DNA of 64,000 bases from Ruegeria sp. ANG-R (GCF_000813985.1 NZ_JWLJ01000006.1:1-64000); one strand, 5' to 3'. Shown: positions 28,394 to 37,962, numbered from the stretch's first letter. Numbers and translations are program-made. The notes: generated by a model from the sequence alone, not told the origin.

Positions 28394-29122
28394 ATGCGTT
28401 TAACGTGTCCGAATTGCAGCGCCCAGTACGAAGTCCCGGACGAGGTGATCCCCGAGGGCGGGCGCGAAGTTCAATGTTCGAATTGCGAAGAGACATGGTT
28501 TCAGGCCAAGCATCCTGTCACCGGTACAACGGAAACTGAACCGGAAGCAAAGCCCGATGAAACCACTGCCGAACCAGAGGAGGTCGTTGCAGAGGATGCT
28601 TCAAAGCCCGAAGTGGCCGCGAAAGAATCCGCTGCGGCAGACGACCGGTCTGTCGGCAACGTAGATCCGGCGGTTTCCAGTATTCTCAAGGAAGAAGCCG
28701 CCCGTGAGGCCGAACTGCGTGAGCGCGAGGGCAGCAACCTGGAAAGCCAGCCCGATCTGGCCTTGGACCCGCCCGAAGAACCAAAGGTCAAACCCAAACG
28801 TCCGTCGGCCACGGAAACCGCCGCTGACGCGGGTCAGAAAGACGAGTTGCCGGATGTCGAGGCGATCAATTCGGGCCTGCGCAGCGATTTGACGTCGGAT
28901 GACTCTGCGGCAGTTGCTCCGGCGCGCAAATCCGGTGGTTTCATACGCGGCTTTGCCCTGATCATTATCATCGGCGTTATTCTGTTTCTGATCTATGGCA
29001 ACGCAAATCAGATCAGCGAGGCCGTTCCGCAAGCCGATCCGGTGTTGAAGCCCTATGTCTCGATGATCGATCAGGCGCGCCTGTGGCTTGAAGCCCAGAC
29101 CGGCGGCGCGGGACAGAACTAG
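28394..29122 (+). CDS. Zinc-ribbon (MJ0042-type) membrane protein
   Basis: Encodes 242 residues. The N-terminus MRLTCPNCSAQYEVPDEVIP continues to CSNC, giving two CxxC knuckles of the MJ0042/zinc-ribbon type. A long acidic, low-complexity region follows (about 45-175), then one membrane helix (about 192-212) and a short periplasmic tail. This build is typical for a conserved alphaproteobacterial protein next to ftsE; the role is not established. GGAGG lies before the ATG. Its stop overlaps the convergent TIGR02302 gene by four bases. Confidence 0.85.
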   Translation: MRLTCPNCSAQYEVPDEVIPEGGREVQCSNCEETWFQAKHPVTGTTETEPEAKPDETTAEPEEVVAEDASKPEVAAKESAAADDRSVGNVDPAVSSILKEEAAREAELREREGSNLESQPDLALDPPEEPKVKPKRPSATETAADAGQKDELPDVEAINSGLRSDLTSDDSAAVAPARKSGGFIRGFALIIIIGVILFLIYGNANQISEAVPQADPVLKPYVSMIDQARLWLEAQTGGAGQN

Positions 29123-31662
29123 AACCTTTCGAGCAATCGTTTGAGGTACTCCAATTCGATCTGGGGTCTGTCCTGTTCACCAGTACGGCGCCGGATTTCG
29201 TCGAGCAGTTCACGCGCGCGGCGATAAACGTCTTCACCCTGCAACAGGTTGTCGTCCGTCGAAATCGAACCCGCGGTGCCCGGAGCGCGACCCAACGGGT
29301 CGCGGTTGTTGGCCTGCATGTCGCCTGCCTCTGTGCCTTGTCCCGGCTGGTTCTGCTGGTTTTGCGCCATGGCCTCACCCAGCGACCGCATACCTTCACG
29401 CAGGGCCTCCATCGCCTCGGACTGGCGGTCGATCGCCTCGGCCAGATCGTCGCTGCGCAGAGCGTCCTCGGCCTCATCCATGGCACGGCCCGCACGACCC
29501 AGCGCTTCGCGCGCAGCGTCCCCTTCGGGCGTGCCACCACCGGGCAAACCCTGCTCCTGACGTCCAAGCTCATCCCGCAGGGCCTGCTGACGGTCAGCCA
29601 ATGATCCCTGACCCTGCTGGCCCTCACCCGCCTGATCTTGACCCTGGCCCTGGCCACCTTGCCCTTCATGGCTTTGGCCGCGACCCAGGCCTCCGCTGCG
29701 GCCCTCATTCCCCTGGCTTTCGCCGGATTGAGCCCCTGGGTTGAACTGTTCCTGCAGATCGCGGAAGGCCTGATCGCTGAGCCCCTGCTGCTCGCGCAGC
29801 GTCTCAGCCAACCCTTCCATGGCCTGCTGGCCCTCGGATTGGCCACCCTGACCCTGCCCTTGCGTGACGCGCATGTTTTCCATCATCTGCTGGAACTCTT
29901 CCAGCGCCTGCTGCGCCTCGGCCATACGGCCCTGTTCCATCAGTTCCTGAATGCGGTCCATCATCCGTTGCAGATCGTCCTGCGTCATCTGAATGGATTC
30001 GCCACTTTGACCCTGTTGGCGTTCGTCGCCTCCGTTTTCCTGAGCCAGACGCTGAAGCTGGCGCATATAGTCCTGCGTCGCGTCGCGCAGTTCCTGCATC
30101 AGTTCGGCGATTTCTTCGTCGCTGGCACCGTTCTTCATCGCTTCGGTCAAACGTTCCTGCGCACGGCGCATCCGTTCCAACGCATCGGCCAGCGTTCCAT
30201 CCTCGATCAGAACCGCCAGATCCCAGAGGGCCTGCGCGATCTCTTCCTGTTGTTTGACATTCAATGCGCCGTACTGGTCGAAGGTCTCCAATCGGCGCAA
30301 GATCACCCGCAGACGCAGATAAGCGGTATCCGAGCGAAACAGGTCCTCAGGCAGGTGCGATACCGCCCGCAACAGCTGCGATACACGCAGCGCATTCTCG
30401 CGCGACCAGAGCAGATCACGCCGTTGCTCGATCACCGCCGAGGCCAACGGGTCAAAGAAACGCCGCGCGGGCAGATCGGTCATATAGGTATCGGACATCG
30501 TTTCCTGATCGGCAGCATCCCGCGCCATCAGCGTGATCTTTACCGGCAGATGCGCCCATGGGTGCTGCGAGAAATCTTCGATCAGGTCTTCGGTGAAATC
30601 GGTCCGCTCACCGGTGATCGGCATTGGCAGATCAATCGAGATATTCTCACGCGGCTCGGGTTCTGTTGCCAATCCATACGAACGGTCCACCGCAGCCAGA
30701 TCCAGCTCGATCCGGGCCGAACCGGCGACAATGCCATAGTCATCCGCCGCCGCAAAGGGCAACTTCATCTGGCCGCCCGCTTCTGCTTCGGCCGCACCCG
30801 CGACTTCGATCCGAGGGGCGGTGTCAGCCAGGATATCCAGCACCCAGTCGCGCCCTGCTGGGCCGTCGATGCGTAGCTGGCCCGAACGTTCGGCGATAAA
30901 ATCCTGCTCCGGCTCTGTTGCCGCCTCGGTTCCCAGAGGTGTTGTTGTTTCTGTGAGGCTATGCGCACCGATCTCGCCGTAGAACCGAAGCGTGATGCGG
31001 CTGCCCTTGGGCACCGTAAGGGCCGGATCGGTTTGATCAGCGAGGTAAAGCGTCGGCAACCCCGTATAACGTGGCGGTTCAACCCAGCCTTCCCAACTTG
31101 GCCCCTGACCGGCCACAGCCGCGCCCGGTGTCATATCCGCCACAGATCCGATCCGCCAGAATGATCCAAACAGCACCCCGATAACGAGCGCCAGCAACGC
31201 AGCATAGCGCAACGCATAGGGATCGCGGGATGCAAGCTGCAGGTCGGGTTTCACCGGTTCGGCCTGCGCCGCACGCTCGGCCATGCGGGTCTGGTGCGCT
31301 TGCCACAATGCCACCGACTCCGCATCCATTGCTCCGATGGCCTGATCATCCATCAGAGCCTGTATCGGACGCCCGGGTAGCGTTTCATCCAGCCGAACCA
31401 ACGCCTCGGAACGTGTTGGCAAATGAAACCGCCTGATCCCGAGAACCGCGGTTACAACCAGCCCGATCAGTCCGGCCCCGGCGGAAGCCCAGACAGTCTC
31501 GATAGACACCAGATCCTGCAACCCCAGCATGAGGGCCGCCAGAAGAATCATGAGAACCGAGAAAAAGGGCCAGAAGGCGCGCAGCACCTGCTCGGCCAGA
31601 AGGCCCCCGTGTGTCAGCCACAGGGACAATCTTGGAATCGGCAGGGTCTGGTTGTCGCGCAA
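29119..31662 (-). CDS. TIGR02302 family membrane protein with Gln/Gly-rich coiled region
   Basis: Encodes 847 residues. Two N-terminal membrane helices (about 25-75) and a third near 155 are followed by a large region of beta-rich periplasmic type, then a long helical segment rich in Gln, Glu and Met (about 500-700) and a low-complexity Gly/Gln stretch (GQGQGGQSEGQQ and similar). This matches TIGR02302, conserved in alphaproteobacteria beside lysA and argH; function unknown. Low complexity may make it prone to length variation. It starts 35 bases after lysA. Confidence 0.88.
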   Translation of the reverse strand: MRDNQTLPIPRLSLWLTHGGLLAEQVLRAFWPFFSVLMILLAALMLGLQDLVSIETVWASAGAGLIGLVVTAVLGIRRFHLPTRSEALVRLDETLPGRPIQALMDDQAIGAMDAESVALWQAHQTRMAERAAQAEPVKPDLQLASRDPYALRYAALLALVIGVLFGSFWRIGSVADMTPGAAVAGQGPSWEGWVEPPRYTGLPTLYLADQTDPALTVPKGSRITLRFYGEIGAHSLTETTTPLGTEAATEPEQDFIAERSGQLRIDGPAGRDWVLDILADTAPRIEVAGAAEAEAGGQMKLPFAAADDYGIVAGSARIELDLAAVDRSYGLATEPEPRENISIDLPMPITGERTDFTEDLIEDFSQHPWAHLPVKITLMARDAADQETMSDTYMTDLPARRFFDPLASAVIEQRRDLLWSRENALRVSQLLRAVSHLPEDLFRSDTAYLRLRVILRRLETFDQYGALNVKQQEEIAQALWDLAVLIEDGTLADALERMRRAQERLTEAMKNGASDEEIAELMQELRDATQDYMRQLQRLAQENGGDERQQGQSGESIQMTQDDLQRMMDRIQELMEQGRMAEAQQALEEFQQMMENMRVTQGQGQGGQSEGQQAMEGLAETLREQQGLSDQAFRDLQEQFNPGAQSGESQGNEGRSGGLGRGQSHEGQGGQGQGQDQAGEGQQGQGSLADRQQALRDELGRQEQGLPGGGTPEGDAAREALGRAGRAMDEAEDALRSDDLAEAIDRQSEAMEALREGMRSLGEAMAQNQQNQPGQGTEAGDMQANNRDPLGRAPGTAGSISTDDNLLQGEDVYRRARELLDEIRRRTGEQDRPQIELEYLKRLLERF

Positions 31663-31697
31663 GGCGGGCCTCCTGATCGGCCCGCGCGCCTATCGCG

Positions 31698-32963
31698 TCA
31701 GAGCCACTCGGGTATGGTATCGCGGTTTATGATTTCGTCAAAGCTTGGGCGTTCACGAATTACGGCAAATTGATCCCCATTCACCAGAACTTCGGGGATC
31801 AGGGGGCGTGTATTGTATTCGCTCGACATCACCGCGCCATAGGCTCCTGCACTGCGGAAGGCGATCAGGTCCCCCGATTTCAAAGGCGGCATGTTGCGTT
31901 GTTTGGCGAATGTATCGCCGGATTCGCAGACCGGACCGACGATGTCATAGGGTCGTTGTTCGACCCCGGCGGCAGGTTCCTGCACAGCAACAATGTCGTG
32001 ATGCGCCTCATACATTGCGGGGCGGATCAGGTCATTCATCGCACCGTCGAGGATCAGGAAATCGCGATCTTCCCCGGATTTGACATAGATGACCTTGGAC
32101 ACCATCAGCCCCGCATTTCCCGCAATCAGCCGACCGGGCTCGATTTCGATCTCACAGCCCAGCTGGCCCAGTGTTTTCTTGATCATCGCGCCATATTCAA
32201 CCGGCAGCGGTGGCGCGTCGTTCGAGCGGGTATAAGGAATGCCCAAGCCACCGCCCAGATCAAGGCGGCGGATCGTGTGACCCTCGGCGCGCAGGCGCTC
32301 GGTCAGTTCCGCGACCTTGTTGTAGGCCAGCTCAAACGGTTCCAACTCGGTCAATTGCGAGCCGATATGGACATCGATGCCGATCACTTCGAGGCCGGGA
32401 AGGCTGGCGGCCAACGCATAAACCTCGGAGGCACGCGAGATCGGGATGCCGAACTTGTTCTCGGATTTGCCGGTGGCAATCTTGGCATGGGTCTTGGCGT
32501 CCACATCCGGGTTCACCCGAACGGTGATCGGCGCAACCTTGCCCAGTTCGAGTGCAACCGCATTGATCACCTGCATTTCGGGCTCGGATTCGACGTTGAA
32601 CTGCCGAATGCCGCCGGTCAGCGCCGTGCGAATCTCATCCGCCGTTTTGCCGACACCCGAAAAAACGATCTTGTCGCCCGGCACGCCTGCCGCTTTGGCG
32701 CGCAAATATTCTCCGCCCGAAACCACATCCATTCCCGCGCCTGCCTGCGCCAGCGTCTTCAGGATCGCCTGATTGCTGGCCGCTTTCATCGCATAGCAGA
32801 CAAGATGGTCGGTGCCTTCAAGCGCGTCATCGAACAGCTTGAAGTGACGCAGCAAGGTGGCCGTCGAATAGACATAGAAAGGGGTTCCGACCGCTGCAGC
32901 GATTTCGGAGATTGGGACATCCTCGGCGTAAAGCGCGCCGTCGCGGTAGAGAAAGTGATCCAT
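31698..32963 (-). CDS. lysA: Diaminopimelate decarboxylase
   Basis: Encodes 421 residues and makes L-lysine from meso-diaminopimelate. The PLP lysine is Lys60 in CYAMKAASN; HIGSQ, the phosphate-binding glycine stretch LDLGGGLGIPY, EPGRLI and the active-site CESGD are present. It lies downstream of argH and two small lipoprotein genes on the same strand, an arrangement common in alphaproteobacteria. The start MDHFLYRDGALYAEDV is the family N-terminus. Confidence 0.97.
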   Translation of the reverse strand: MDHFLYRDGALYAEDVPISEIAAAVGTPFYVYSTATLLRHFKLFDDALEGTDHLVCYAMKAASNQAILKTLAQAGAGMDVVSGGEYLRAKAAGVPGDKIVFSGVGKTADEIRTALTGGIRQFNVESEPEMQVINAVALELGKVAPITVRVNPDVDAKTHAKIATGKSENKFGIPISRASEVYALAASLPGLEVIGIDVHIGSQLTELEPFELAYNKVAELTERLRAEGHTIRRLDLGGGLGIPYTRSNDAPPLPVEYGAMIKKTLGQLGCEIEIEPGRLIAGNAGLMVSKVIYVKSGEDRDFLILDGAMNDLIRPAMYEAHHDIVAVQEPAAGVEQRPYDIVGPVCESGDTFAKQRNMPPLKSGDLIAFRSAGAYGAVMSSEYNTRPLIPEVLVNGDQFAVIRERPSFDEIINRDTIPEWL

Positions 32964-33028
32964 GCCTGCGCGCTTAGACCAAAAGCGCCCTGCGGATCAA
33001 TGGATTCTGAACAGGTCGCGTATCCAAG

Positions 33029-33178
33029 TCACTTGCGTGTCGAAACACCGACCCGACCATAGCCCGAAACCGAGATGCCCGAGCCGCTGCTGGAGGCTTC
33101 CGGTTCCGTTCGGGGTGGGCTTGACGGATCGCAGGCCGCAAGTATGGCAAGGCAGAGGATCAGGCCGACAGGTCTCAT
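33029..33178 (-). CDS. Tiny lipoprotein upstream of lysA
   Basis: Encodes 49 residues. A signal of 15 residues ends in the lipobox LAAC (Cys16), followed by a Pro/Ser-rich linker and a tail GSGISVSGYGRVGVSTRK. The tail's alternating Gly/Val pattern resembles that of the LptM-like lipoprotein upstream, so the two may be old tandem duplicates. GAGA lies upstream of the ATG as a modest ribosome site. It is probably transcribed with argH and lysA. Function unknown. Confidence 0.7.
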   Translation of the reverse strand: MRPVGLILCLAILAACDPSSPPRTEPEASSSGSGISVSGYGRVGVSTRK

Positions 33179-33252
33179 GGGTATCTCTTAAGTAATTGAA
33201 ACGGTGTATGTCGCAGATGGGCTGGCGTCCTGCCGATTGCAATCAAATAGCG

Positions 33253-33435
33253 TCAGAGGCCCAGATATACACCCAGCCCGCCGCGTCTGAGGCCAAGCCC
33301 GACGCCGCCATAGGTGCCGCTGCTGCCGACACCGACATTGGCGCTCATCGTCGGTTGGATCGGCTCGCCATCCGCACCGCACCCGGCCAGGGCCGCGCCT
33401 ACAGAAATCAACAACACCACGCGTAGTATTCGCAT
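33253..33435 (-). CDS. Small LptM/YifL-like lipoprotein between argH and lysA
   Basis: Encodes 60 residues. The signal peptide ends in LAGC (Cys19), and the mature start CGADGEPIQP fits the CGxxGPLYxP pattern of LptM (YifL/LppL), a short lipoprotein that assists disulfide maturation of LptD in E. coli and is also encoded next to lysine biosynthesis genes. The C-terminal part is Gly-rich and unlike the Pro-rich tail of E. coli LptM. The ATG overlaps the argH stop (TGATG), so it is translationally coupled to argH. Assignment to LptM is inference from motif and position. Confidence 0.72.
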   Translation of the reverse strand: MRILRVVLLISVGAALAGCGADGEPIQPTMSANVGVGSSGTYGGVGLGLRRGGLGVYLGL

Positions 33436-34823
33436 CACACCAGCGCCTTCCATCGCTTGATCTGGGCCCGCACCTGATCCGGTGCCGTGCCGCCATAAGA
33501 CTGGCGCGAGTTTACAGAATTTTCGACGGTAAGGACAGAATAGACATCATCGGTGATGTTTGTGTGGACCGATTGCATGTCGTCGAGCGTCAGATCGGGC
33601 AGGTCGCAGCCCTTGCTTTCCGCCAATGCAACCAGCGATCCGGTGACGTGATGGGCGTCGCGGAACGGCAGGCCGAGCACGCGCACCAGCCAGTCGGCCA
33701 AATCGGTTGCAGTCGAGAAGCCGGACCCGGCAGCAGCGGCCAGGCTGTCGCGATTGGCGGTCATGTCCTTGACCATGCCTTCCATCGCCGCCAGCGCCAA
33801 CATCCAGTTGTCCGCAGCGTCAAAGACCTGTTCCTTGTCTTCCTGCATGTCCTTGGAATAGGTCAGTGGCAGCCCCTTCATCACCATCATCAGGCCAGTA
33901 TTGGCACCATAGATGCGCCCAACCTTGGCGCGGATCAGTTCCGCCGCGTCGGGGTTTTTCTTCTGCGGCATGATGGACGAACCGGTCGAGAAGCGATCGG
34001 ACAGCGATACAAACCGGAACTGGGCCGAGGACCAGATCACCAATTCTTCGGCAAAGCGCGACAAATGCATCGCGCAGATCGAGGCGATGGACAGGAACTC
34101 CAGCGCAAAGTCCCGGTCGCTTACGGCGTCCAATGAGTTGGCGGCGGGTCGGTCAAAGCCCAGCGCCTCAGCCGTCATGTGGCGGTCGATGGGGAAGGAC
34201 GTTCCAGCCAAAGCCGCAGCACCCAGAGGAGATTCGTTCATCCGCGCACGTGCATCACGGACGCGGGACAGATCGCGACCAAACATCTCAACATAGGCCA
34301 TCATGTGGTGGCCCCATGTGACGGGCTGCGCGGTTTGCAGGTGAGTAAAGCCCGGCATGACCCAATCGGCGCCAGCCTCGGCCTGCGCCAAAAGCGCGCG
34401 GATCAGGGCCAACAGACCGGTTTCAGCCGCGTCCAACTGATCACGCACCCAAAGCTTGAAATCGGTCGCAACCTGATCATTCCGGCTGCGGCCCGTGTGT
34501 AAACGGCCTGCGGGCTCACCGATCACCTCTTTCAGCCGCGCCTCGACATTCATGTGGATGTCTTCCAGCGCGGTCGAGAACTGAAATTCCCCGTTCTGAA
34601 TTTCTGACAAAACGGTGAGCAGCCCTTCCCGAATGGCCTGCGCATCACTATCAGTAATAACGCCTGTGGCCGCCAGCATGGCGGCATGGGCGCGTGAGCC
34701 TGCGATGTCCTGGGCTGCCATCCGCTGATCGAACCCGATCGAGGCATTGATCGCCTCCATGATCGCGTCTGGACCGGCGGCAAAGCGGCCGCCCCACATC
34801 TGGTTCGAAGTTTGATCGGTCAT
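33435..34823 (-). CDS. argH: Argininosuccinate lyase
   Basis: Encodes 462 residues and splits argininosuccinate into arginine and fumarate. The superfamily signature [11 protein letters not shown] is present, along with [12 protein letters not shown] and the catalytic-histidine stretch [15 protein letters not shown]. The fumarate produced links to the TCA genes elsewhere in the window. The start codon is only 21 bp from the divergent TlpA-like start, so the promoters must overlap the genes or each other. Confidence 0.97.
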   Translation of the reverse strand: MTDQTSNQMWGGRFAAGPDAIMEAINASIGFDQRMAAQDIAGSRAHAAMLAATGVITDSDAQAIREGLLTVLSEIQNGEFQFSTALEDIHMNVEARLKEVIGEPAGRLHTGRSRNDQVATDFKLWVRDQLDAAETGLLALIRALLAQAEAGADWVMPGFTHLQTAQPVTWGHHMMAYVEMFGRDLSRVRDARARMNESPLGAAALAGTSFPIDRHMTAEALGFDRPAANSLDAVSDRDFALEFLSIASICAMHLSRFAEELVIWSSAQFRFVSLSDRFSTGSSIMPQKKNPDAAELIRAKVGRIYGANTGLMMVMKGLPLTYSKDMQEDKEQVFDAADNWMLALAAMEGMVKDMTANRDSLAAAAGSGFSTATDLADWLVRVLGLPFRDAHHVTGSLVALAESKGCDLPDLTLDDMQSVHTNITDDVYSVLTVENSVNSRQSYGGTAPDQVRAQIKRWKALV

Positions 34824-34844
34824 GAAAGAAAACCCGGAGTTGAT

Positions 34845-35411
34845 ATGCGCCTGTTACGTCTGATCCCCCTTTATATGGCCCTTGCGCTGGGTGCAAACGC
34901 CGCTTTGGCGACCGATGCCGAGACGCTTGAACCTTTGCGGGAGGGCAGCCTGAAGCGACTGATCCTGCATAGTGAGCCCAAGCCGGTGAAAGTGGTTGAA
35001 TTCGAACTGGAGGATGATGGCGGCAAAGGATCGCTGGCCGATTACAAAGGCAAGTATGTGCTGCTGAACTTCTGGGCCACATGGTGCGCACCCTGCCGCA
35101 AGGAAATGCCACAGATCGCAGAGCTGCAGGAGGAGTTTGGCGGCGACAAGTTTGAGGTTCTGACACTGGCCACAGGACGCAACACGCCAGCTGGGATCAA
35201 GAAGTTCTTTGACGACAACGGCATCGACAACCTGCCGCGCCATCAGGACCCCAAACAGGCAGTCGCACGCGAGATGGGTGTTATCGGTCTGCCCATCACG
35301 CTGATCATTGATCCGGACGGGAACGAAATCGCGCGTCTGATCGGCGATGCCGAGTGGAACTCGGATAGCGCGAAGTCGATTATCTCGGCGCTCATCAATG
35401 GCGAAAGCTGA
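34845..35411 (+). CDS. TlpA-like periplasmic thioredoxin
   Basis: Encodes 188 residues. Signal peptide or anchor (1-22), then a thioredoxin fold with active site WCAPC (Cys81, Cys84) and the cis-proline region [11 protein letters not shown]. TlpA-type proteins reduce periplasmic cysteines, for example in cytochrome oxidase copper-site assembly. The ATG at 34845 is preferred over a TTG at 34812 because GGAG precedes it and the signal peptide then starts correctly. It is divergent from argH; neighbours give no client protein. Confidence 0.9.
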   Translation: MRLLRLIPLYMALALGANAALATDAETLEPLREGSLKRLILHSEPKPVKVVEFELEDDGGKGSLADYKGKYVLLNFWATWCAPCRKEMPQIAELQEEFGGDKFEVLTLATGRNTPAGIKKFFDDNGIDNLPRHQDPKQAVAREMGVIGLPITLIIDPDGNEIARLIGDAEWNSDSAKSIISALINGES

Positions 35412-35476
35412 GCGTTATATGTCTTTTTCGGGAAATGTGCTATTCTCCTGACCTTTGATTTAGGGGGGAATAGCCG

Positions 35477-35842
35477 ATGAAACGTTTTGCTCTGATTGGG
35501 ACATTAATTACGGTAATTGCTGCTGCCGGAGTGGCGCAGGCGGATTACAAGCGCATCAAAACCGGGACTCAGTTCAACGCAGACGTGGTCGGGAAAAAGT
35601 TGGTGGACGATCAGGGCAATGTGTTTGTTGCCAACGCAGACGGCACCATTTCAGCAAAACTCGTGAATGGAAAGAAGTTTAGCGGCAGCTGGGTTTGGAA
35701 CAAGAAATTCTGGTGCCGCAACGGTGTTTTAGACGGCAAAGCGCTTGGTACCGACTGTCACGTTTTTGAAATTGACGGCAACTCTATCAGAATGACGCGT
35801 AAAAAGGGCAAAGGCAGCACGACCATTTATTCGCTTCAATGA
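35477..35842 (+). CDS. Small secreted beta-rich protein
   Basis: Encodes 121 residues with a signal peptide (1-22, cleavage near AQADYK). The mature domain has two cysteines (FWCRN and TDCHVF) and a pattern GSWVWNKKFWCRN...GNSIRMTRKKGKG seen in short periplasmic proteins of Rhodobacteraceae. These may bind a ligand on a small beta barrel, but no function is known to me. GGGGGAA lies before the ATG. Single gene. Confidence 0.75.
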   Translation: MKRFALIGTLITVIAAAGVAQADYKRIKTGTQFNADVVGKKLVDDQGNVFVANADGTISAKLVNGKKFSGSWVWNKKFWCRNGVLDGKALGTDCHVFEIDGNSIRMTRKKGKGSTTIYSLQ

Positions 35843-35865
35843 CCGCCGGGCCCGTCCGTTCGGGA

Positions 35866-35902
35866 GTCGTGGTATACTGAGTTGGGCCCTCGGCAACGAG
35901 GG
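35866..35902 (+). promoter_or_regulatory. Extended -10 promoter and GNRA-capped leader hairpin
   Basis: TGGTATACT at 35870-35878 fits an extended -10 element (TGn plus TATACT); no good -35 is visible. About eight bases later a 6-bp stem (CCCTCG with CGAGGG) is capped by GCAA, a stable GNRA tetraloop, so the transcript would begin close to the hairpin. This may protect the 5' end of the downstream mRNA. Confidence 0.45.
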
Positions 35903-35936
35903 TGAGCCATTCGGTGTATTCGAATTGGGGGCGACG

Positions 35937-36266
35937 ATGAAACCTGTAGTACTACTAATAGGGCGGCTGCCGAACGTGATTGGCGATGTGGCCCGACAAC
36001 TGGATCACCTGCCGATTCAGTGGCTGGGCGCGCATGATCAGGATGAGGTGCGGCGGCAATTGGATACTGAACCGCGCATCGCCTGCGCAATCATGGGCGC
36101 AGGTCTGGATGACAAGATACGCGGCGAACTGGTGGGCATTATAGCTGCGCGCAGGCCCGATATCTGCATTCATCTCAAAGATCGGGCGTCAGGCCCCGAA
36201 GGTCTGATGCCGTTCGTCAAACGCATCGTACAGCACGAAATTCTGGAAAGCCTGGAAAACGGCTGA
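35937..36266 (+). CDS. Small receiver-like protein, unknown function
   Basis: Encodes 109 residues, no signal or membrane segment. The alternation (VVLLIGRLPNVIGDVARQL, CAIMGAGL, ICIHLKDR) suggests a small Rossmann or response-regulator-like alpha/beta fold, but the phosphoacceptor aspartate pocket is not evident. The ATG at 35937 follows GGGGG at suitable spacing; a TTG four codons earlier is less likely. It shares direction with the next genes. Function unknown. Confidence 0.65.
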   Translation: MKPVVLLIGRLPNVIGDVARQLDHLPIQWLGAHDQDEVRRQLDTEPRIACAIMGAGLDDKIRGELVGIIAARRPDICIHLKDRASGPEGLMPFVKRIVQHEILESLENG

Positions 36267-36325
36267 CGCCACGCCACCTTTGACAGCATTCACACTCCCT
36301 TGCAGTTTGATTGCAGGAGGGTGGA

Positions 36326-36712
36326 ATGCCGCTGGAAATTCTATTGGTGCTGGTCGTCGGCGGCATAGCCGGGGTGACACTGCTGCTGCATCTGACGGGC
36401 AGGTCCCGTTTGCGTCTGCTGACGTCCGAGACCGCGTCGGATCAGTGGCTGCGACATTTTCCAGATGATACGGTGATCGACGTGACGGTGGCCCATGACG
36501 GCCACGCGGCGCTTGTGCGGACCGAGACAGGAGCCGGACTGCTCTGGTCTTTTGGGGCCGATACAGTGGCGCGGCATCTGCTCGATTTCGACCGGATCGA
36601 CCACCCGGAAGGCTTTGAGGTCCAGTTCCACGATTTCAGCACACCGCGCGTGATCATCCATCTGGACGACACCGAACGCCGCCACTGGCAACACCTGATG
36701 GAGCCCGCATGA
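36326..36712 (+). CDS. Membrane-anchored small protein coupled to a sterol-desaturase gene
   Basis: Encodes 128 residues: one N-terminal membrane helix (about 4-22) and a soluble cytoplasmic domain of about 100 residues with no motif I recognise (TVAHDGHAALVRTETG and DFSTPRVIIHLDD). AGGAGGG precedes the ATG at 36326. Its stop overlaps the start of the desaturase-family gene (ATGA), so the two are co-translated and may act together. Confidence 0.75.
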   Translation: MPLEILLVLVVGGIAGVTLLLHLTGRSRLRLLTSETASDQWLRHFPDDTVIDVTVAHDGHAALVRTETGAGLLWSFGADTVARHLLDFDRIDHPEGFEVQFHDFSTPRVIIHLDDTERRHWQHLMEPA

Positions 36713-37683
36713 CCGACCACGTGAGTTTTCCCGACGCGGTACAATGGGCTGTGCCCTTTTTCATTGCCGCCATTCTGGCCGAGTTCCTCTGGATCGCCAT
36801 CAAAGGTCGGGGCGGTCGATATGAAACACGCGATGCCGTGACCTCTCTGATCATGGGGGCGGGCAACATCGCTTCCGGCTTTCTGCTGGGGTTCATCGCC
36901 TATGCGTTCTTCATGTGGCTGTGGCAGATTACACCGTTGAATCTGGGCACCTCTATTCCGGTCATCATCCTGTGCTTTGTGCTGGACGACCTGCGCTATT
37001 ACTGGGTGCATCGGTTCGGACACCGCATCCGCTGGGTCTGGGCCAGCCATGTGAACCACCACAGCTCGCAACACTACAACCTGACGACGGCGTTGCGGCA
37101 GACCTGGACCTATACGTTCACCTTCATGATGGTGGTGCGTGCGCCACTGATCCTGCTGGGGTTCCACCCCGCCATGGTCCTGTTCGTCGGAGGTCTGAAC
37201 CTGATCTACCAGTTCTGGATTCATACCGAGGCGATCGGCAAAATGCCGCGTTGGTTCGAAGCCATCATGAACACGCCCAGCCACCACCGCGCCCATCACG
37301 GGCGGAACCCGCGCTATCTGGACTGTAACTACGCCGGCGTCTTCATCATCTGGGACAGAATATTTGGTACATTCGTCCCCGAGCAGGAGGACGATAAAGT
37401 CGACTATGGGCTGGTCCACAATATCGGCACTTTTAATCCCCTGCGCGTGGCTTTTCACGAATGGGTCGGCATCTGGAAGGATGCCAGCCAGCCAGGGCTG
37501 ACGGTGCGCCAGCGCTTGGCCTATTGTTTTGCGCCGCCGGGGTACAGCCATGATGGCAGCCGCGACAACTCGGAACAGATCAAGGCCAAACACCTGGCCC
37601 GTCACCCTGAAGATCGTGGGACGCCCGGCTTCGACCAGTTGGGTGCAAAACCCTCTGCTGCGACAACGACAAAGCAGGCTTAA
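36709..37683 (+). CDS. Sterol desaturase / fatty acid hydroxylase family protein
   Basis: Encodes 324 residues with about four to five membrane helices and the three histidine boxes of the diiron family: HRFGH, HVNHHSS and HHRAHHG. Members hydroxylate or desaturate lipids, carotenoids or alkyl ethers using O2. The substrate here is unknown; bacterial members often modify ornithine lipids, carotenoids or hopanoid-like lipids. The C-terminus is polar and Lys/Pro-rich. It is co-translated with a small membrane-anchored protein. Confidence 0.9.
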   Translation: MTDHVSFPDAVQWAVPFFIAAILAEFLWIAIKGRGGRYETRDAVTSLIMGAGNIASGFLLGFIAYAFFMWLWQITPLNLGTSIPVIILCFVLDDLRYYWVHRFGHRIRWVWASHVNHHSSQHYNLTTALRQTWTYTFTFMMVVRAPLILLGFHPAMVLFVGGLNLIYQFWIHTEAIGKMPRWFEAIMNTPSHHRAHHGRNPRYLDCNYAGVFIIWDRIFGTFVPEQEDDKVDYGLVHNIGTFNPLRVAFHEWVGIWKDASQPGLTVRQRLAYCFAPPGYSHDGSRDNSEQIKAKHLARHPEDRGTPGFDQLGAKPSAATTTKQA

Positions 37684-37773
37684 GCCCCAAAAAGACCACT
37701 TGTATGCTTGAATTTTGGCACAAGCGCTCCATATCCGGACAGTGTTTTGATTACGTATTTTCCGGAGGCCCGC

Positions 37774-37962
37774 ATGTCAAAACTGCTGAGGATTTCTACC
37801 GTTACCGGCTTGCTGGGTCTTGTTGTTACCATGGCTGCGGCGCTCAACGGAGCTGTGCCGACGATTTTGGGACTTGGCTTCGTTATGGCAGCGCTCGGGC
37901 TTCTTGGGGCGCTCGTTGGCGCGGCGGCTTCCCTAAAGCATGTCTGGCAGTCAACACACTGA
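37774..37962 (+). CDS. Small two-helix membrane protein
   Basis: Encodes 62 residues, mostly two hydrophobic helices (about 8-28 and 31-52) rich in Gly, Ala and Leu, with a basic end KHVWQSTH. GGAGG lies eight bases before the ATG at 37774; the frame upstream has no conserved character. Unknown function. Confidence 0.6.
   Translation: MSKLLRISTVTGLLGLVVTMAAALNGAVPTILGLGFVMAALGLLGALVGAAASLKHVWQSTH

Noticed and set aside
29280-29900. Short direct repeats as a CRISPR or tandem satellite
   Set aside because: The repeats come from Gln/Gly-rich codons of the TIGR02302 protein; unit length and spacing are irregular.
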